Positions 21,991-32,409 of a stretch of 64,000 nucleotides of DNA are shown piece after piece. The notes beneath the pieces were generated by a model. That model made no database searches. It was not told the origin of the DNA and worked only from the letters and a program-made list of their open reading frames with translations. Within the stretch, counting starts at the first letter, position 1. Each line of letters opens with the position of its first letter. This DNA is from Prillingera fragicola (taxonomy: Eukaryota > Basidiomycota > Tremellomycetes > Trichosporonales > Trichosporonaceae): assembly GCA_002335605.1 (NCBI GenBank), contig BEDY01000004.1, forward strand, positions 62,001 through 126,000. The letters are read 5' to 3'. Both the position numbers and the translations under genes were made by a program.

Positions 21991-24749
21991 ATGAACGCCG
22001 CCACCCTCCTCTCCAACGCTCTCTCAGTCGGTGCGTCCTTGTGTCCCCCTGTAACGCGTTGTAAGCTAACAATGCACAGACGCTGCAACTCGTCAGAACG
22101 CAACCCAGCAGCTCGAGGCAGCTGAGAGGGACAACTTTGTGAGCACCAAACACCAACCACTAGGATGCTAACGCCATCAGCCTGCCTACCTGCAAACCCT
22201 TGCCCAGGAGCTCGCAAGCGAGTCCGCCGACCCCAATATCCGTAACTCGGCAGGTCTTGCATTTAAGAATGCTCTCTCGGCTCGTGTACGTCCATGCTTG
22301 CGCTTCTGTAGCTGACCCCCAGGACGCCGTGAACCAGCCCGCGCTGTCCGACAGGTGGATGAACCTGGGCGAGGATATTCGTGGTCCCCTCAAGCACTCG
22401 CTTCTTTCGTCGCTCGCATCCCCAGTGCACAAGGCGGCATTCGTCGCCGCCCAGTGCGTTGCCGCGGTGGCGGCCATCGAGTTGCCCCGTGGTGGGTGGC
22501 CCGAGCTCATCGCTCAGTTGCTCGAGTGCGTCTCGAACCAGGAGAACACTGGCCTCCGCATTGCCACCCTCCAGGCAATCGGATACGTCTGCGAGGTTAT
22601 CCAGCCCCAGTACTTGTCGTCGAGGTCGAACGAGATTCTCACCGCCGTTGTCCAGGGTGCGCGCAAGGAAGAGACTAGCACCGAAGTCCAGGCCGCCGCT
22701 ATCCATGCGCTCTACAACTCGCTCGAGTTTATTCGCGACAACTTTGAGCGCGAGGGCGAGCGCAACTACATCATGCAGGTCGTCTGCGAGGCTACCCAGA
22801 GCTCGTCGGTCACCGTTCAGGTCGGTGCCTTCGAGTGTCTCGTTCGCATCATGAGCTTGTACTACGAGAACATGGAGGTCTACATGGAGCGCGCGCTCTT
22901 TGGCGTAAGTGCTACAACACAGACAACGCTGACCCAACAGTTGACCATTATGGGTATGAAGCACCACGAGGAGTCAGTTGCGCTCCAGGCTATCGAGTTC
23001 TGGGCCACCGTCTGCGAGGAGGAGATTGACATTGGCATCGAGACCCAGGAGGCTCTCGCCTACGGCGAGGACCCCGCTATGGAGTCGAAGCACTTTGCCA
23101 AGATGGCTCTTGCCGAGATTCTTCCCGTTCTTCTCGAGCTTCTCTCGCAGCAGGAGGAGGACGTTGACGAGGACGAGTGGACCAAGTCTATGGCCGCCGC
23201 TTCTTGCCTCGAGCTGCTTGCCCGCGACGTTGGAGATGCCATTGTTCAGCCCGTCGTTCCCTTCGTCGAGGCCGGCATCCGCCGCCCCGAGTGGCAGCAC
23301 CGCGAGGCCGCTGTCATGGCCTTTGGCTGTATCCTTGACGGCCCCGACTCGGCTACCCTTGCTCCCCTCGTCAGCCAGGCTCTTGGCACCCTCATTGGCA
23401 TGCTCCAGACCGACCCCGACGTCCACGTCAAGGACTCGGTCGCATGGACTCTGTCCAAGATTACCGAGCTCATGCTCGACGTTGTCGACCCCAGCACCTA
23501 CCTCCAGAGCCTCGTCACCGCTCTCGTCATGGGTCTCAGCGCTTCGCCTCGTATCATCAACTCGTGCTGCTCGGCACTCAACAACCTCGTCTCGCAGCTC
23601 CTTCCCGCTGACGCCATCGGCGAGGACCCCTCGACCTCGCCCATGTCCATGTACTACGAGGGTATCTTCAAGGCTCTCATGCCCGTGTCCGAGAAGAACT
23701 CAAACGAGGCTAACAGCCGCTCGGCCGCTTACCAGACCATGTCGACCTTCATCTCATGCTCTGCCCTTGACACCTTGCCAATCGTCGAGGAGGTGGCCCG
23801 CGCCATGCTCGACCGCCAGGAGGCTCTCATTGGCATGCAGAACCAGCTCCTCGGCATGGACGACCGCAACAACTGGAACGACATTCAGATCAACATCTGC
23901 GTCATCCTCCAGTCGTTCATCCACAAGTCGCCTGCTCTCGTTGCCCCCTATGCCGACCGCATCATGACCAACCTCTTGACTGTGCTGTCAACTGCTGGCA
24001 AGGATGCTGGTGTTCTTGAGGACATTCTGGCCACTGTGGGCGCTCTTGCTGGCGCCCTCGAGGCTGGCTTCCTCAAGTACATGGAGGCCTTTGCCCCCTT
24101 CCTCTTCCAGGCCCTCAACTCATTCGAGGACTACGCCGTCGCCCAGGCCGCCGTCTACTGCGTCTCGGACGTTTCGCGTGCCATCACCGACAACATGGTC
24201 AACTACGCTGAGCGCATAATGGTTGCCCTCATCGACATTCTCCGCAGCCCCGTCATCCAGCGCCAGGTCAAGCCCAGTGCCATTACCGCTATCGGAGAGG
24301 TCGCCCTCGCCATCGGCACTGCCTTTGTCCCCTACCTCGAGACCACCATGGGCATTCTCAGCCAGGCCGGCTCGACCGCTGCTTCGGCCACTGACCTTGC
24401 CCTCAACGAGTTTGTCTGGACTATGCGCGAGGCCATTGTCGACGCCTTCACTGGCATCATGAACGGCCTCAAGGCTGGTGACCCTGCACCTTTCCTGAAC
24501 TACGTTCCCGGAATTCTTGGCTTCTTGCGCACCTGCCTCGCCGAGGACGACCGCACCGAGGAGTTTATCACTGCCTCGCTGGGTCTCATTGGTGACTTTG
24601 GTGACACCTTCAAGCAGGCCGTCCACGATGAGCTCGTCCAGGAGTGGGTCCAGGCCGCCGTCGCAAGTGGCCGCCAGCGTGGTGCCTCGAAGCAGTCGCG
24701 CACCAACGCCGCCTACGCCCAGAAGGTCATCAAGGACCTTTCCAAGTAG
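21991..24749 (+). CDS. KAP95: Importin subunit beta-1 (karyopherin)
   Basis: Importin beta carries importin-alpha-bound cargo through the nuclear pore and releases it on Ran-GTP. Five exons (21991-22030, 22080-22138, 22181-22285, 22323-22904, 22941-24749) give 864 residues, the length of yeast Kap95. HEAT repeats fill the protein. Recognisable blocks include ADPNIRNSAGLAFKNAL in the Ran-binding N-terminus, GLRIATLQAIGYVCE, an acidic loop DVDEDEW that corresponds to the conserved acidic loop of HEAT 8, and HREAAVMAFGCILDGPD. The fourth intron (22905-22940) is 36 bases with no stop in frame, but splicing restores the expected ERALFG-LTIMGMKHHEES junction. Codon bias is strong. Confidence 0.96.
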
Positions 24750-24983
24750 ACGAAGTCGCCAGAACAACCCACGATACCCCCCGATACCCCACGTTCCGCC
24801 TTTCCCTTGATTGCATCAACAGCATCGAATCGTCTCGCATGTTGCAGCCGCGCCCTGTCGTCCAAGGACGAACACTCGCCGCACACACACCATCTAGCAT
24901 TTGCACCGCGACCGAGGTCGCATCTTCTGTACCGGCTACGGGGGGTTTGGCCCCCACTAGAGCCACGGAGATTCAGATAGAGT

Positions 24984-25029
24984 AGGAGAGAGAGAGAGAG
25001 AGAGAGAGAAGGAGAGAGAGAAGGAGAGA
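24984..25029. repeat. GA-rich simple repeat
   Basis: A (GA)n run with a few GGA interruptions lies in the gap between importin beta and the first small paralogue gene. Confidence 0.85.
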
Positions 25030-25168
25030 AGCCGAGAGATCTCGTGCATGTTAGTCTGTCTTTGAACTGGTTGCAGTGTGTGTGGGGCGTTGTGGGACTC
25101 ACACAGTGTCGTGAGGAGTATGATGCTCTCACAACTCTCAATAACGTTCTCACACCACACTTCACACC

Positions 25169-25532
25169 ATGGTTAAACGTTCAGCTTCAGAGTCTGCGTC
25201 GCCACCGTCGTCTCCCAAAGAACGTAAACACGTGCCTTCCGACGACAAGGCCACAAACGCGACAGGCAGCAACTCCAAAGCTCGACTCTCACCCGCTGCC
25301 AAGTCTGCTCTGGCCGAGTCCATCATCCGCCGCGGGGTGGCTGCCGCCTTGTCGGATCTTGACACTATCGTTAACGAGGTAAGTGGGCACGAGCCTGCTG
25401 CAATGGGTGGCTGGGTGAGAGACGAGCTCATATCAGACCGGCATGACGAAACAGCAAGCTCGGTCACAGCTCGTGGCGAACCGCCAGAATGTGCACCGTG
25501 CGCTGCTTGAAGTTGCGCGGGATGTAAAGTAG
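25169..25532 (+). CDS. Small basic protein, member A of a three-gene family of unknown function
   Basis: Two exons (25169-25378 and 25437-25532) encode 101 residues. The start has MVKRSASESASPPSSPKERK, basic and Ser/Pro-rich, with KERK as a possible nuclear localisation signal. Then comes a helical core, AKSALAESIIRRGVAAALSD. The phase-0 intron follows at the end of that helix. The second exon carries a charged helix and the ending NVHRALLEVARDVK. The genes at 28497 and 29487 share the same layout, intron position and phase, and the motifs AE-x-(I/V)I-x-x-G-(L/V)AA and NV(H/R)RALLEV. No known family is recognised. The leader contains TCTCACAAC at 25127-25135, also found before member B. Function is unknown; nuclear location is only inferred from composition. 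Confidence 0.75.
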
Positions 25533-26501
25533 AAAAGAGAGTTTAAGAAGCGTCGTGTGTGTCGAGAGTCCACGTAATTCACGTCGCTTGTGTCTAGAAG
25601 CGAATACAGAGCGGGAACGTGGAACACCAGGTACCAAACGTTTGGCCATCCAGCAACTTCTGGTATTCTGGCGTGGTGGCGAGAGTACGCAGTAGTAGTG
25701 CGCGAATGTATTTCCATGGATCCTTGCCCTGGACGCCAAGCCGTCTGTGCCTGCTCGACGACTTCCTTTGTCCACCCCATCGCACTCCTCTTCTGCCCAG
25801 GCCATGCTCCTTTCAACGGCCAGGCACAACGAACCGTCTGCTGTTTTGCTGGGTTTGTGTGGTAGCAGCCTTGACCCCCTCTGCGTCAGAGAATAACCTG
25901 AGCCGCGTTTTGCATGGTACGTTGCGCAGAACCGTGACAAGCACACCCTAAAGTTTGATACTGGTTGTTAGGGTTGTGGATAACAAGTTTCACCTTGCAA
26001 GAGTTGCGAAGCAACGCCGCGCGCCACCTGTCAACAAAAGTCGCTTGCACTCCCGTCTCAGCAGCCAGCGGCCTCGGCGTTCGCTTAGGAACGACGCTTA
26101 GGAAGGTCCTGGACAGCCCGCAAGTCTGATGTCTGCGTGGACGATCTCGCAATTGTCGAGGCACCTCGGTATGGCTTCGGCGACATTTGAGGGTAAATAT
26201 TTTGCAGCCCTGGCCTGCCGGTTCACCTCTTGCAGGCAGCTCCGCCGTCGCAGCCACAATGAGGCACTCAAAGCCTGTCAGGCTGGGACTGACTGAGCCT
26301 AACGTCAACATTGAAAGGGCTCGCTCCCTGCAGATGGGCTTCAGCGTCAACGCCGGGCCTGGTGGTTGCGCGGTCACCACATTCGCCGAGCACAATACGC
26401 ACAGACGTTCACGACCGTTCTTGTACAATGCCCGGAGTACCAGAGTTCTGATCACCTCAGACTTCTCATTGCTCTGTTCATCACTTGCACATTTCACGGC
26501 A
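25533..26501. other. Intergenic region before the GT18-like gene
   Basis: About 970 bases. A 258-codon minus-strand open frame (25886-26662) overlaps the start of the glycosyltransferase and has no family features, so I treat it as chance. No other gene is seen. Confidence 0.5.
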
Positions 26502-28277
26502 ATGATCTCTTTTCGGGACCCAGCAGCGCGGCTGCCGAACAGCTTGCGCCGGTACATTGTCGTCTTCTCTGTGGTGGCCGCAGCCTGTCTTGTCATGTTG
26601 GCGGTGCTGAGCCGAAACATGGACTCGCTGCCAGCAGATGCTTCGTGGACAAACCTCCTCACCCACTCGAGGGTTTCCTTGACCTACAAAAAACCACCAC
26701 CTCCGCACGCACAAGAACATGATAAGGCGCTGGAGCGTCTTACCAACATTCCTTCCTTCCCCGAGAACCACCCAAATTCTGGTCTCAACTACAAGTGGAT
26801 CACAGAGGCCAAGTTGCGAAACCTGACAAGCTGCATGAGTCGCCGGGACTGCCACCCCAATGCCCACAAGGTGAGTTTATCCTCCAACTTGGGCGACGCT
26901 GACCGGCAGGTCGTCATTGTCAGCGGCTGGCACTGTCACTGGGCGCTCCACACTGGGTATCACGGTGGTGAAGGAGTATGGTGTATCGGCATTATTCGCG
27001 CGCTCGAGCGTCAGGGCTACACGGTTCTCGAGGCTGGTGACAATGATTGGCGTACGTCAATCGGCCGTGTGTGAGTCGCGGAGCTAACGTTATGCAGACT
27101 ATATCTACCATCTCCACCGCCAGCTTGGAGACATGGTCAAAGTCGTCTTTTCAGATGGCGGCGAGAGCGGCCACAAGGGAACGTGGGATGAGTACCGCAA
27201 GACAGACGATCGCTTGGACGGCATTCCAGCTTGGAAGGTGAGTATCCAGAGAAGACGTTTGCTGGTTGCAACGCTCACACTCGCGCAGTGGTTCCGAGGC
27301 TCCTACTTTCCTACTGGCGACACGGGCGTCGTTGGCAGGGCCTGGATCATTAGCGCCGAGCCGAGCGGCTGGCCAGCGCCCCTCGAGTTCAAGCAGGATG
27401 ACCGCCACAGGAACATACAGTGGCTCCACACTGGTCATGAACAGTTCCACATGAAGGTCGCTCCCAACGAGGCCGACTTCACCTATATCGGCTACGCCCT
27501 CAAACCTCTTCCACAGGACACCACGATTATTCCCTGGTCCCAGCGCCCCAATCGCGTCTACCTCCTCGCCAAGACGGCAAAGTACTTTTTGAACCACGAG
27601 CACATGTACGAGTTCGACTACTTTGTGCGCGCGCACAAGGAGTTGTCAGCAGAGTTTCCTGGATTTGAGTTTGTCGGTGGCTGGCAGGACGACCGCAGCG
27701 AGGACGAGAAGAAGAAGGAGGGCCCCGTGCCCGACGTTATCAAGAACTTTGGGATCATGGAGCCAGCAAAGTTCGACGAAGAGTATGGCAAGTCAAAGGT
27801 CCTCCTGGGTATAGGGGCACCCAACCAGAGCCCTAGCCCCTACCGCGCACTGGCACACGTGAGTTTGCTCTCCACTTTGTGGACGTCGTGGAGCTGACCT
27901 GACAGGCCGTTCCCTTCATCAACCCGCACACGGTCGACGACAAGGGCAAGCGGAAGCACATTCAGCACGAGGGCCTCGAGAACATCCCCGAGCCATATGT
28001 CTACCAAGTCATTGGCTTCAACTACACCTCGTTTGTCGACGGCATCCGCAAGGCGTTGAAAACGGAGATTGCGCCGTAAGTGTCACTTCAACCACTGCGT
28101 TCCCCAAGCTCACCTTGCAGAATGCGCATGGAACGCATGCGCGAGGAAGTCGTCGATGGCCGCCTCGCAGCCTGGATTGAGGCCGACTGGCGCACTGAAG
28201 CCGAATGGATTCTCCGGGAGCGCAAGGCGGGCAATGAGACGCAGAGGACCATCAACGCCAAGGAGTTTGAGATGTAG
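26502..28277 (+). CDS. GT18-like glycosyltransferase (MGAT5-type catalytic domain), type II membrane protein
   Basis: Six exons (26502-26870, 26910-27051, 27098-27237, 27289-27858, 27906-28075, 28121-28277) give 515 residues. A short basic N-tail is followed by one transmembrane helix at about residues 17-36, then a lumenal stem, as expected for a Golgi type II enzyme. The catalytic region shows VVIVSGWHCHWALHTGYHGG, YLLAKTAKYF, a donor-binding-like segment GKSKVLLGIGAPNQSPSPYRAL, VPFINPHTV and QHEGLENIPEPYVYQVI. These match the layout of the family-18 N-acetylglucosaminyltransferase domain found in animal MGAT5 and in uncharacterised basidiomycete proteins. Sugar donor and acceptor in fungi are not established. 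The gene sits between members A and B of the small paralogue family. Confidence 0.78.
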
Positions 28278-28496
28278 TGGCGGCAGAGGTTGCGGTAGTC
28301 GGGTCATGGTTATCTAGAGCTTTTCATATCATTGTTGTTCATTAGTTAGATGCGCGAGTATGTTACGCATGTGCCGGGGATGTGTAAGCTCGCCCTCGTC
28401 ACACAACGCGAGGCGCATAAGTCATGCCTTCATGCCCTCACGTTGTCATCAGCTTCAGGCCACTGTCTGATTCTCACAACACCCATATACCACAAC

Positions 28497-28930
28497 ATGG
28501 CCAGACACCACCTCAAGCGTAGCCCCTACACTCCCGACTCCGCGGGCAAGTCCGACGGGGAGGCGCGGCCATCCAAGACCCCACGTCTCGAGCCCGACGA
28601 CGAGAACAAGGACGTCAAGCCGTCGCTTCCCAGCCCCAAGTCTCCCGCCAAAGGCAAGAGCTCCACCAAGACGGCTAGCACCGCTACGTCCCCCAAAGCA
28701 GTTGTCGCCGAGGCGGTCATCAATCAGGGTCTCGCTGCTATGACCAAAGAAGTACTTGATGAGCTCGCCAAAAGTGTCAGTTTTGGTCAGCTCATGTCGG
28801 TAGAGCACTCGCTGATGTGGCACAGACGGGCAAGGACAAGCAGTGGCTCCGCAACCAGCTCAAAGACGGGCGGCACAATGTTCGTCGGGCTCTGCTGGAG
28901 GTTGTTGCTTCGCTTGAGAAGGAGGGTTGA
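28497..28930 (+). CDS. Small basic protein, member B of the three-gene family
   Basis: Two exons (28497-28775, 28826-28930) encode 127 residues. The N-terminal half is rich in Lys, Ser and Pro (for example SLPSPKSPAKGKSSTK) and has KTPRLE near residue 27, with possible nuclear localisation signals. The core helix reads AVVAEAVINQGLAAMTKEV, followed by the phase-0 intron. The second exon gives TGKDKQWLRNQL and then NVRRALLEVVASLEKEG. The alignment with members A and C is strongest on each side of the intron. The leader has TCTCACAAC at 28472-28480, 16 bases before the ATG. Function is unknown. Confidence 0.75.
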
Positions 28931-29486
28931 AAGCACAAAGAGTTGGACGGGCTAGGAGAAGTTGATGTATGTACGCGATAACTATGGTTCATTTTGGTCC
29001 GCCACTCCGTACTTTGGCCAGCCACTGCGAGAAGCGTTTTGCTGGAGTTCTTGGAATGCGAGCGAGCGTGGTGATACGTTTCAACGGTTGATGGCTCTGA
29101 AAAGGCCTCGTGCATGCACAAGTTGCATAAGTGATATCTTGTGAGGCGAGGTGCTAGAGCCAGAGTATGATATGAAGAGGGGTGGTGACTTGGTCGAGTG
29201 GTGGGTACAATTGTTCGTAATTGCGTTGTGCAGCGTAGTGTGCCGTTGGCCACTATGGTGGTGTGATCGGTGTGAGTGGTGAGCAGGATGAGGGCACGAG
29301 AGCGTAGTAGAGAGATGTGGGCATCTATGCGCCCCTGTCCGATCGCACACACACACGCACACACAAACAAACACGGTCAGCTCTGTTGGACGCGTCAACT
29401 TTTGCCACCACATCTTCCCTTGTCTTCTCCCAATAGCCCCATCTTCCCCTCTTTTAGTATCTATTACCCTCTCATTCTCATTCATC
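28931..29486. other. Intergenic region between family members B and C
   Basis: About 555 bases with a CA-rich run (about 29345-29372) and a CT-rich leader before the ATG of member C. No gene is seen. Confidence 0.6.
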
Positions 29487-30124
29487 ATGCCAAAACGCTT
29501 TAGCTCTCTCACCAGCCCTTACACGCAAGGTTCACCCAGCACCGGTCTCTCCTCTCCACCAGCCTCGCCATCCACGGCTGTCGGGAACACCAAGTCTGCC
29601 ACCGACAACGACGAGTCTCTCCCCGCCCTAACTCCAAGCGGCGAATTCACTCCCGAGACCACCAAACCCACCCGCACTCGGTCCACTCGCATCGCAGACG
29701 CCAAAGCTGCTAAAACTACAGCGGCGGCGGCATCCAAGGTCGGCAAGCGTACGGCCCGACCCTCGTCAGAAGCCAAACCCTCCAAGTCCACCAGTGGCAC
29801 TGCCAAAATCTCGACAAAGAAGGCCACTTCGACCCACGCCAGCGGCGGGCGTAGCAAGAAAGCCATCCTGGCCGAGATTGTCATTCAGAAGGGCCTCGCT
29901 GCTGCTTTTGTTGACATTGAGGGCACGATGAAGGCCGTGAGTGCCTTGCTCAGGCGGAGTCACCAGCGCAGCGAACGGCTGGCGCCATTTAATCGGTGTT
30001 TTTTCTGACACCTCAGGCTGAGACCGACAAGGAGTATGTGCGCACTCAGTTTACTGGCGGTCGTGGTGGTCGGGCCGGCAATGTGCACAGGGCGCTGCTC
30101 GAGGTGGTGAAGAAGCTCGAGTGA
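29487..30124 (+). CDS. Small basic protein, member C of the three-gene family
   Basis: Two exons (29487-29936, 30017-30124) encode 185 residues, the longest of the three. The extra length is an N-terminal Ser/Thr/Pro/Lys-rich tail with several short basic clusters. The core helix SKKAILAEIVIQKGLAAAF ends just before a phase-0 intron that has a clear CTGAC branch site. The second exon gives AETDKEYVRTQF, a short Gly/Arg insert (GGRGGRAG) absent from A and B, then NVHRALLEVVKKLE. The RGG-like insert could bind nucleic acid, but that is inference. Members B and C are adjacent and in the same orientation, as expected from tandem duplication. Confidence 0.75.
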
Positions 30125-30371
30125 GGTCGTCCTTTAGCTGGTGCAGCAATTCATGACACTTGTGCTGTTCTGGGGGAGGAAGAGTACCATTCTATTCTGT
30201 TCAGTAGAATGTACACAGTCTTCAGACCGGCACCGTCTCTCGTGCTCACTGCATTCGCAGAGATACACCCAAGGTCGGAAATAACCATGATCGGGTAGCC
30301 GGTGGACTTCCTCCACATTCCACAAACGGAAATGGTCCAACTTGTCGCTTGGCATTACCCACTCAACCACA
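30125..30371. other. Short intergenic region
   Basis: About 250 bases between member C and the membrane-protein gene. It would contain the latter's promoter. Nothing else is seen. Confidence 0.6.
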
Positions 30372-31070
30372 ATGTACGCAGGCCACATAGCTACCGGCAT
30401 CGTCCTGAAGGCGTACAACCCCACGCTCCCAGCCTTTCCCATTATGATAGGTGTGGGGCTCATGGATATCCTTCATGGCCCGCTCACGCTCATGGGTGTG
30501 AACACTATCAAACCAAACCCCTCTGCTGGGCCGTACCTGTTCTTCGACCTGGACTTTATGGACTTTGACCACTCCCTCGCTGCTGCAGTCGTCATCTCCC
30601 TGATCTGGGGGCTGATGTATCGCAGTGACGAAAAGCCCAATCAAGGCTCCATCGCTGCGCTCGCGTGTTTCTCGCATTGGATCTGCGACTGGCCACTTCA
30701 CAATGCCGACCTGGCGGCATATCCATACTCGCACGAGCATTTCGGGTACGGTCTCTGGGCCAAGTGGGGCATTGGCGCGTGGGTAGCCGAGGGGGTCTTT
30801 ACCGCCGTGCTCGTCGAGATTGCTACTCGCAAGTTTGCCGAGCGTGGGGTTTCCATCGCACTGCCCAAAGTCATGGTGGCAGTCATGATGGCGACGCTCA
30901 GCCCGTGGTCGTCGCCCATGCAGCTCGTTTATACGCTGAATGAGCCCTGGTATCGGATTGTGTATGGGGTGATCATTACGCTGGGCTTTGTTGTCCCTGG
31001 GGTCTGGATGAGCGTCTTGCTTGACAACGCTGAGGCAGTGGGGGTCAAGCGAGGGCAGAAGAAGAGCTGA
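30372..31070 (+). CDS. Multi-pass membrane protein of unknown function
   Basis: This intronless frame encodes 232 residues with about five or six hydrophobic segments. Conserved-looking polar residues sit at membrane borders: GHIATGIVLK at the start, LFFDLDFMDFDHSLAAA, and then CFSHWICDWPLHNAD. A DxDHS followed by an SHxxxDxxLH pattern resembles the histidine/aspartate layout of membrane-bound metal-dependent hydrolases of the YdjM type, but that similarity is weak. The C-terminus is basic (KRGQKKS). The ATG at 30372 is the first in frame and precedes the first conserved residues. No signal peptide is evident. Function is unknown. Confidence 0.65.
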   Translation: MYAGHIATGIVLKAYNPTLPAFPIMIGVGLMDILHGPLTLMGVNTIKPNPSAGPYLFFDLDFMDFDHSLAAAVVISLIWGLMYRSDEKPNQGSIAALACFSHWICDWPLHNADLAAYPYSHEHFGYGLWAKWGIGAWVAEGVFTAVLVEIATRKFAERGVSIALPKVMVAVMMATLSPWSSPMQLVYTLNEPWYRIVYGVIITLGFVVPGVWMSVLLDNAEAVGVKRGQKKS

Positions 31071-31154
31071 GCTCTAGGTGGGTCGCCGCTGGGCACACTA
31101 ACGCTCTACACTTGTAGTCGAAGATGTACATGCATACACAAGGTCCCGGGGGTT

Positions 31155-31848
31155 CTACAACTTGGCCACAGCCTCCGCACTGCTGTCAACGGGCACGAGC
31201 TCCTCACCATCTGGGCTGAATAGATGCGTAAACTGCTGCCCAGCGAACAACGCCAGTTGATGATTCCCGTAGGCGACAATCTTGTCGTTGACATACCACG
31301 TCATGCGCACAAAGGCAACTGTGCGGCCTACGCGTCAGCCAAACGCTCCAAGAAGGAGACTTACCATGTTGCATAACCTCGACGACACCAATAAGCTCCT
31401 CGCCCTCCTTGCCCCCTGGCCGGACATAGTCGCACGACAGGTGGGTGCTCACGCACCCGACCCGGGGGATACCCTTGGTCTGGAGGGCCAGAAAGGTGGC
31501 CGTGTCGGTGAGGGAGGTCATTGCGCCACCGTGAACAAACTGTTACAGTCAATACCCGGTTCAGACAAAGTTGGAGCTCACGCCATGGGTGTTGATCAAG
31601 TACTTTGGAATCTTGACGCGCACCTTGATCTGCCCCGGTCTTGCGTCCGTGACCTCGAGCTAGACGACGTCAGCCCACATTCTCCCCAGAGCAAAAAGCA
31701 CTCACAGCTTCGATCACCCGTTGATCATACGAGCTGGACGCGAGCAGCTTGGCCCAAAACTACGACCGGTCAGCCAGCCTGAAACCAGAACAGCACCGAT
31801 TGCCGCATCAGCAAGACTCACGTCGCGAACGTTTTCCACACAAGCCAT
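31155..31848 (-). CDS. HotDog-fold acyl-CoA thioesterase (ACOT13/PaaI-like)
   Basis: Five exons on the minus strand (31848-31822, 31759-31706, 31659-31582, 31539-31365, 31327-31155) give 168 residues. The central helix carries the thioesterase signature: NTHGFVHGGAMTSLTDTATF, with the HGG turn and the acidic residue (Asp of LTD) that acts in catalysis. STHLSCDYVRPGGKEGE forms the next strand, with RTVAFVRMTWYVNDKIVAYG towards the end. These match the ACOT13/THEM2 and PaaI branch of 4HBT enzymes, which hydrolyse medium or long acyl-CoA or aryl-CoA. No organelle signal is obvious. The first exon codes for only nine residues and would be missed by simple ORF searches. Substrate is unknown. Confidence 0.85.
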
Positions 31849-32409
31849 GATCTCCCGGCGTACTGGTCAGATAGAGTACTGTATGAACTCGACATGCCTT
31901 GCATCAACAATCCCTCAACTCGTCGAGCGTTGCCAAGGATGCAAGGTGACTGGCGCTTCCCCGGCCCGCGGCCGTAGATACAGGGAGCCGGTAATTCGGT
32001 CCAGCCGGATAGTAGGATGGTGCCTGTTAGCCTGATCCACGGTCGTGTCCGATAAAGGAACTGGATGATAGCGAACCCCGCCTTGGTAGTGTTGTGTTTA
32101 ATGTACGTATGTATGTATATCTAATCTCGGGTTCCGCTGGAAATGTGAGAGGTCACTGAGTTCCGCACTAGGGATGGACGTCGCTGGCGAGGAGCAAGTG
32201 GCGCACTAGGCACCACCGGTATGGTCATGGCACTGGAGTACTGGGACACGATGCAGATGGCACAGAGAGCATAGTAATAGCATGTATGTATAGTCGCAAC
32301 AATGCTCGTAGAGCTTTAGATTCTCCAAATCCAAATAAATATTAGCCAATGGGTATCAAATCGTCCTTCCTTCGTATGTTTAACTTGGTCGTTCGTTTGG
32401 TGTCGTTCA
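31849..32409. other. Intergenic region between thioesterase and Munc13-like gene
   Basis: About 560 bases containing the thioesterase promoter and the 3' end of the Munc13-like gene. A short (GTAT)n stretch lies near 32102-32117. No gene is supported. Confidence 0.55.

Noticed and set aside
22905..22940. Twelve extra residues in importin beta from reading through the 36-base fourth intron
   Set aside because: The piece has GTAAGT, CTGAC and CAG signals, and removing it restores an uninterrupted HEAT-repeat sequence.
25886..26662. 258-codon minus-strand frame overlapping the start of the glycosyltransferase
   Set aside because: No recognisable features, and it overlaps the well-supported first exon of the GT18-like gene.
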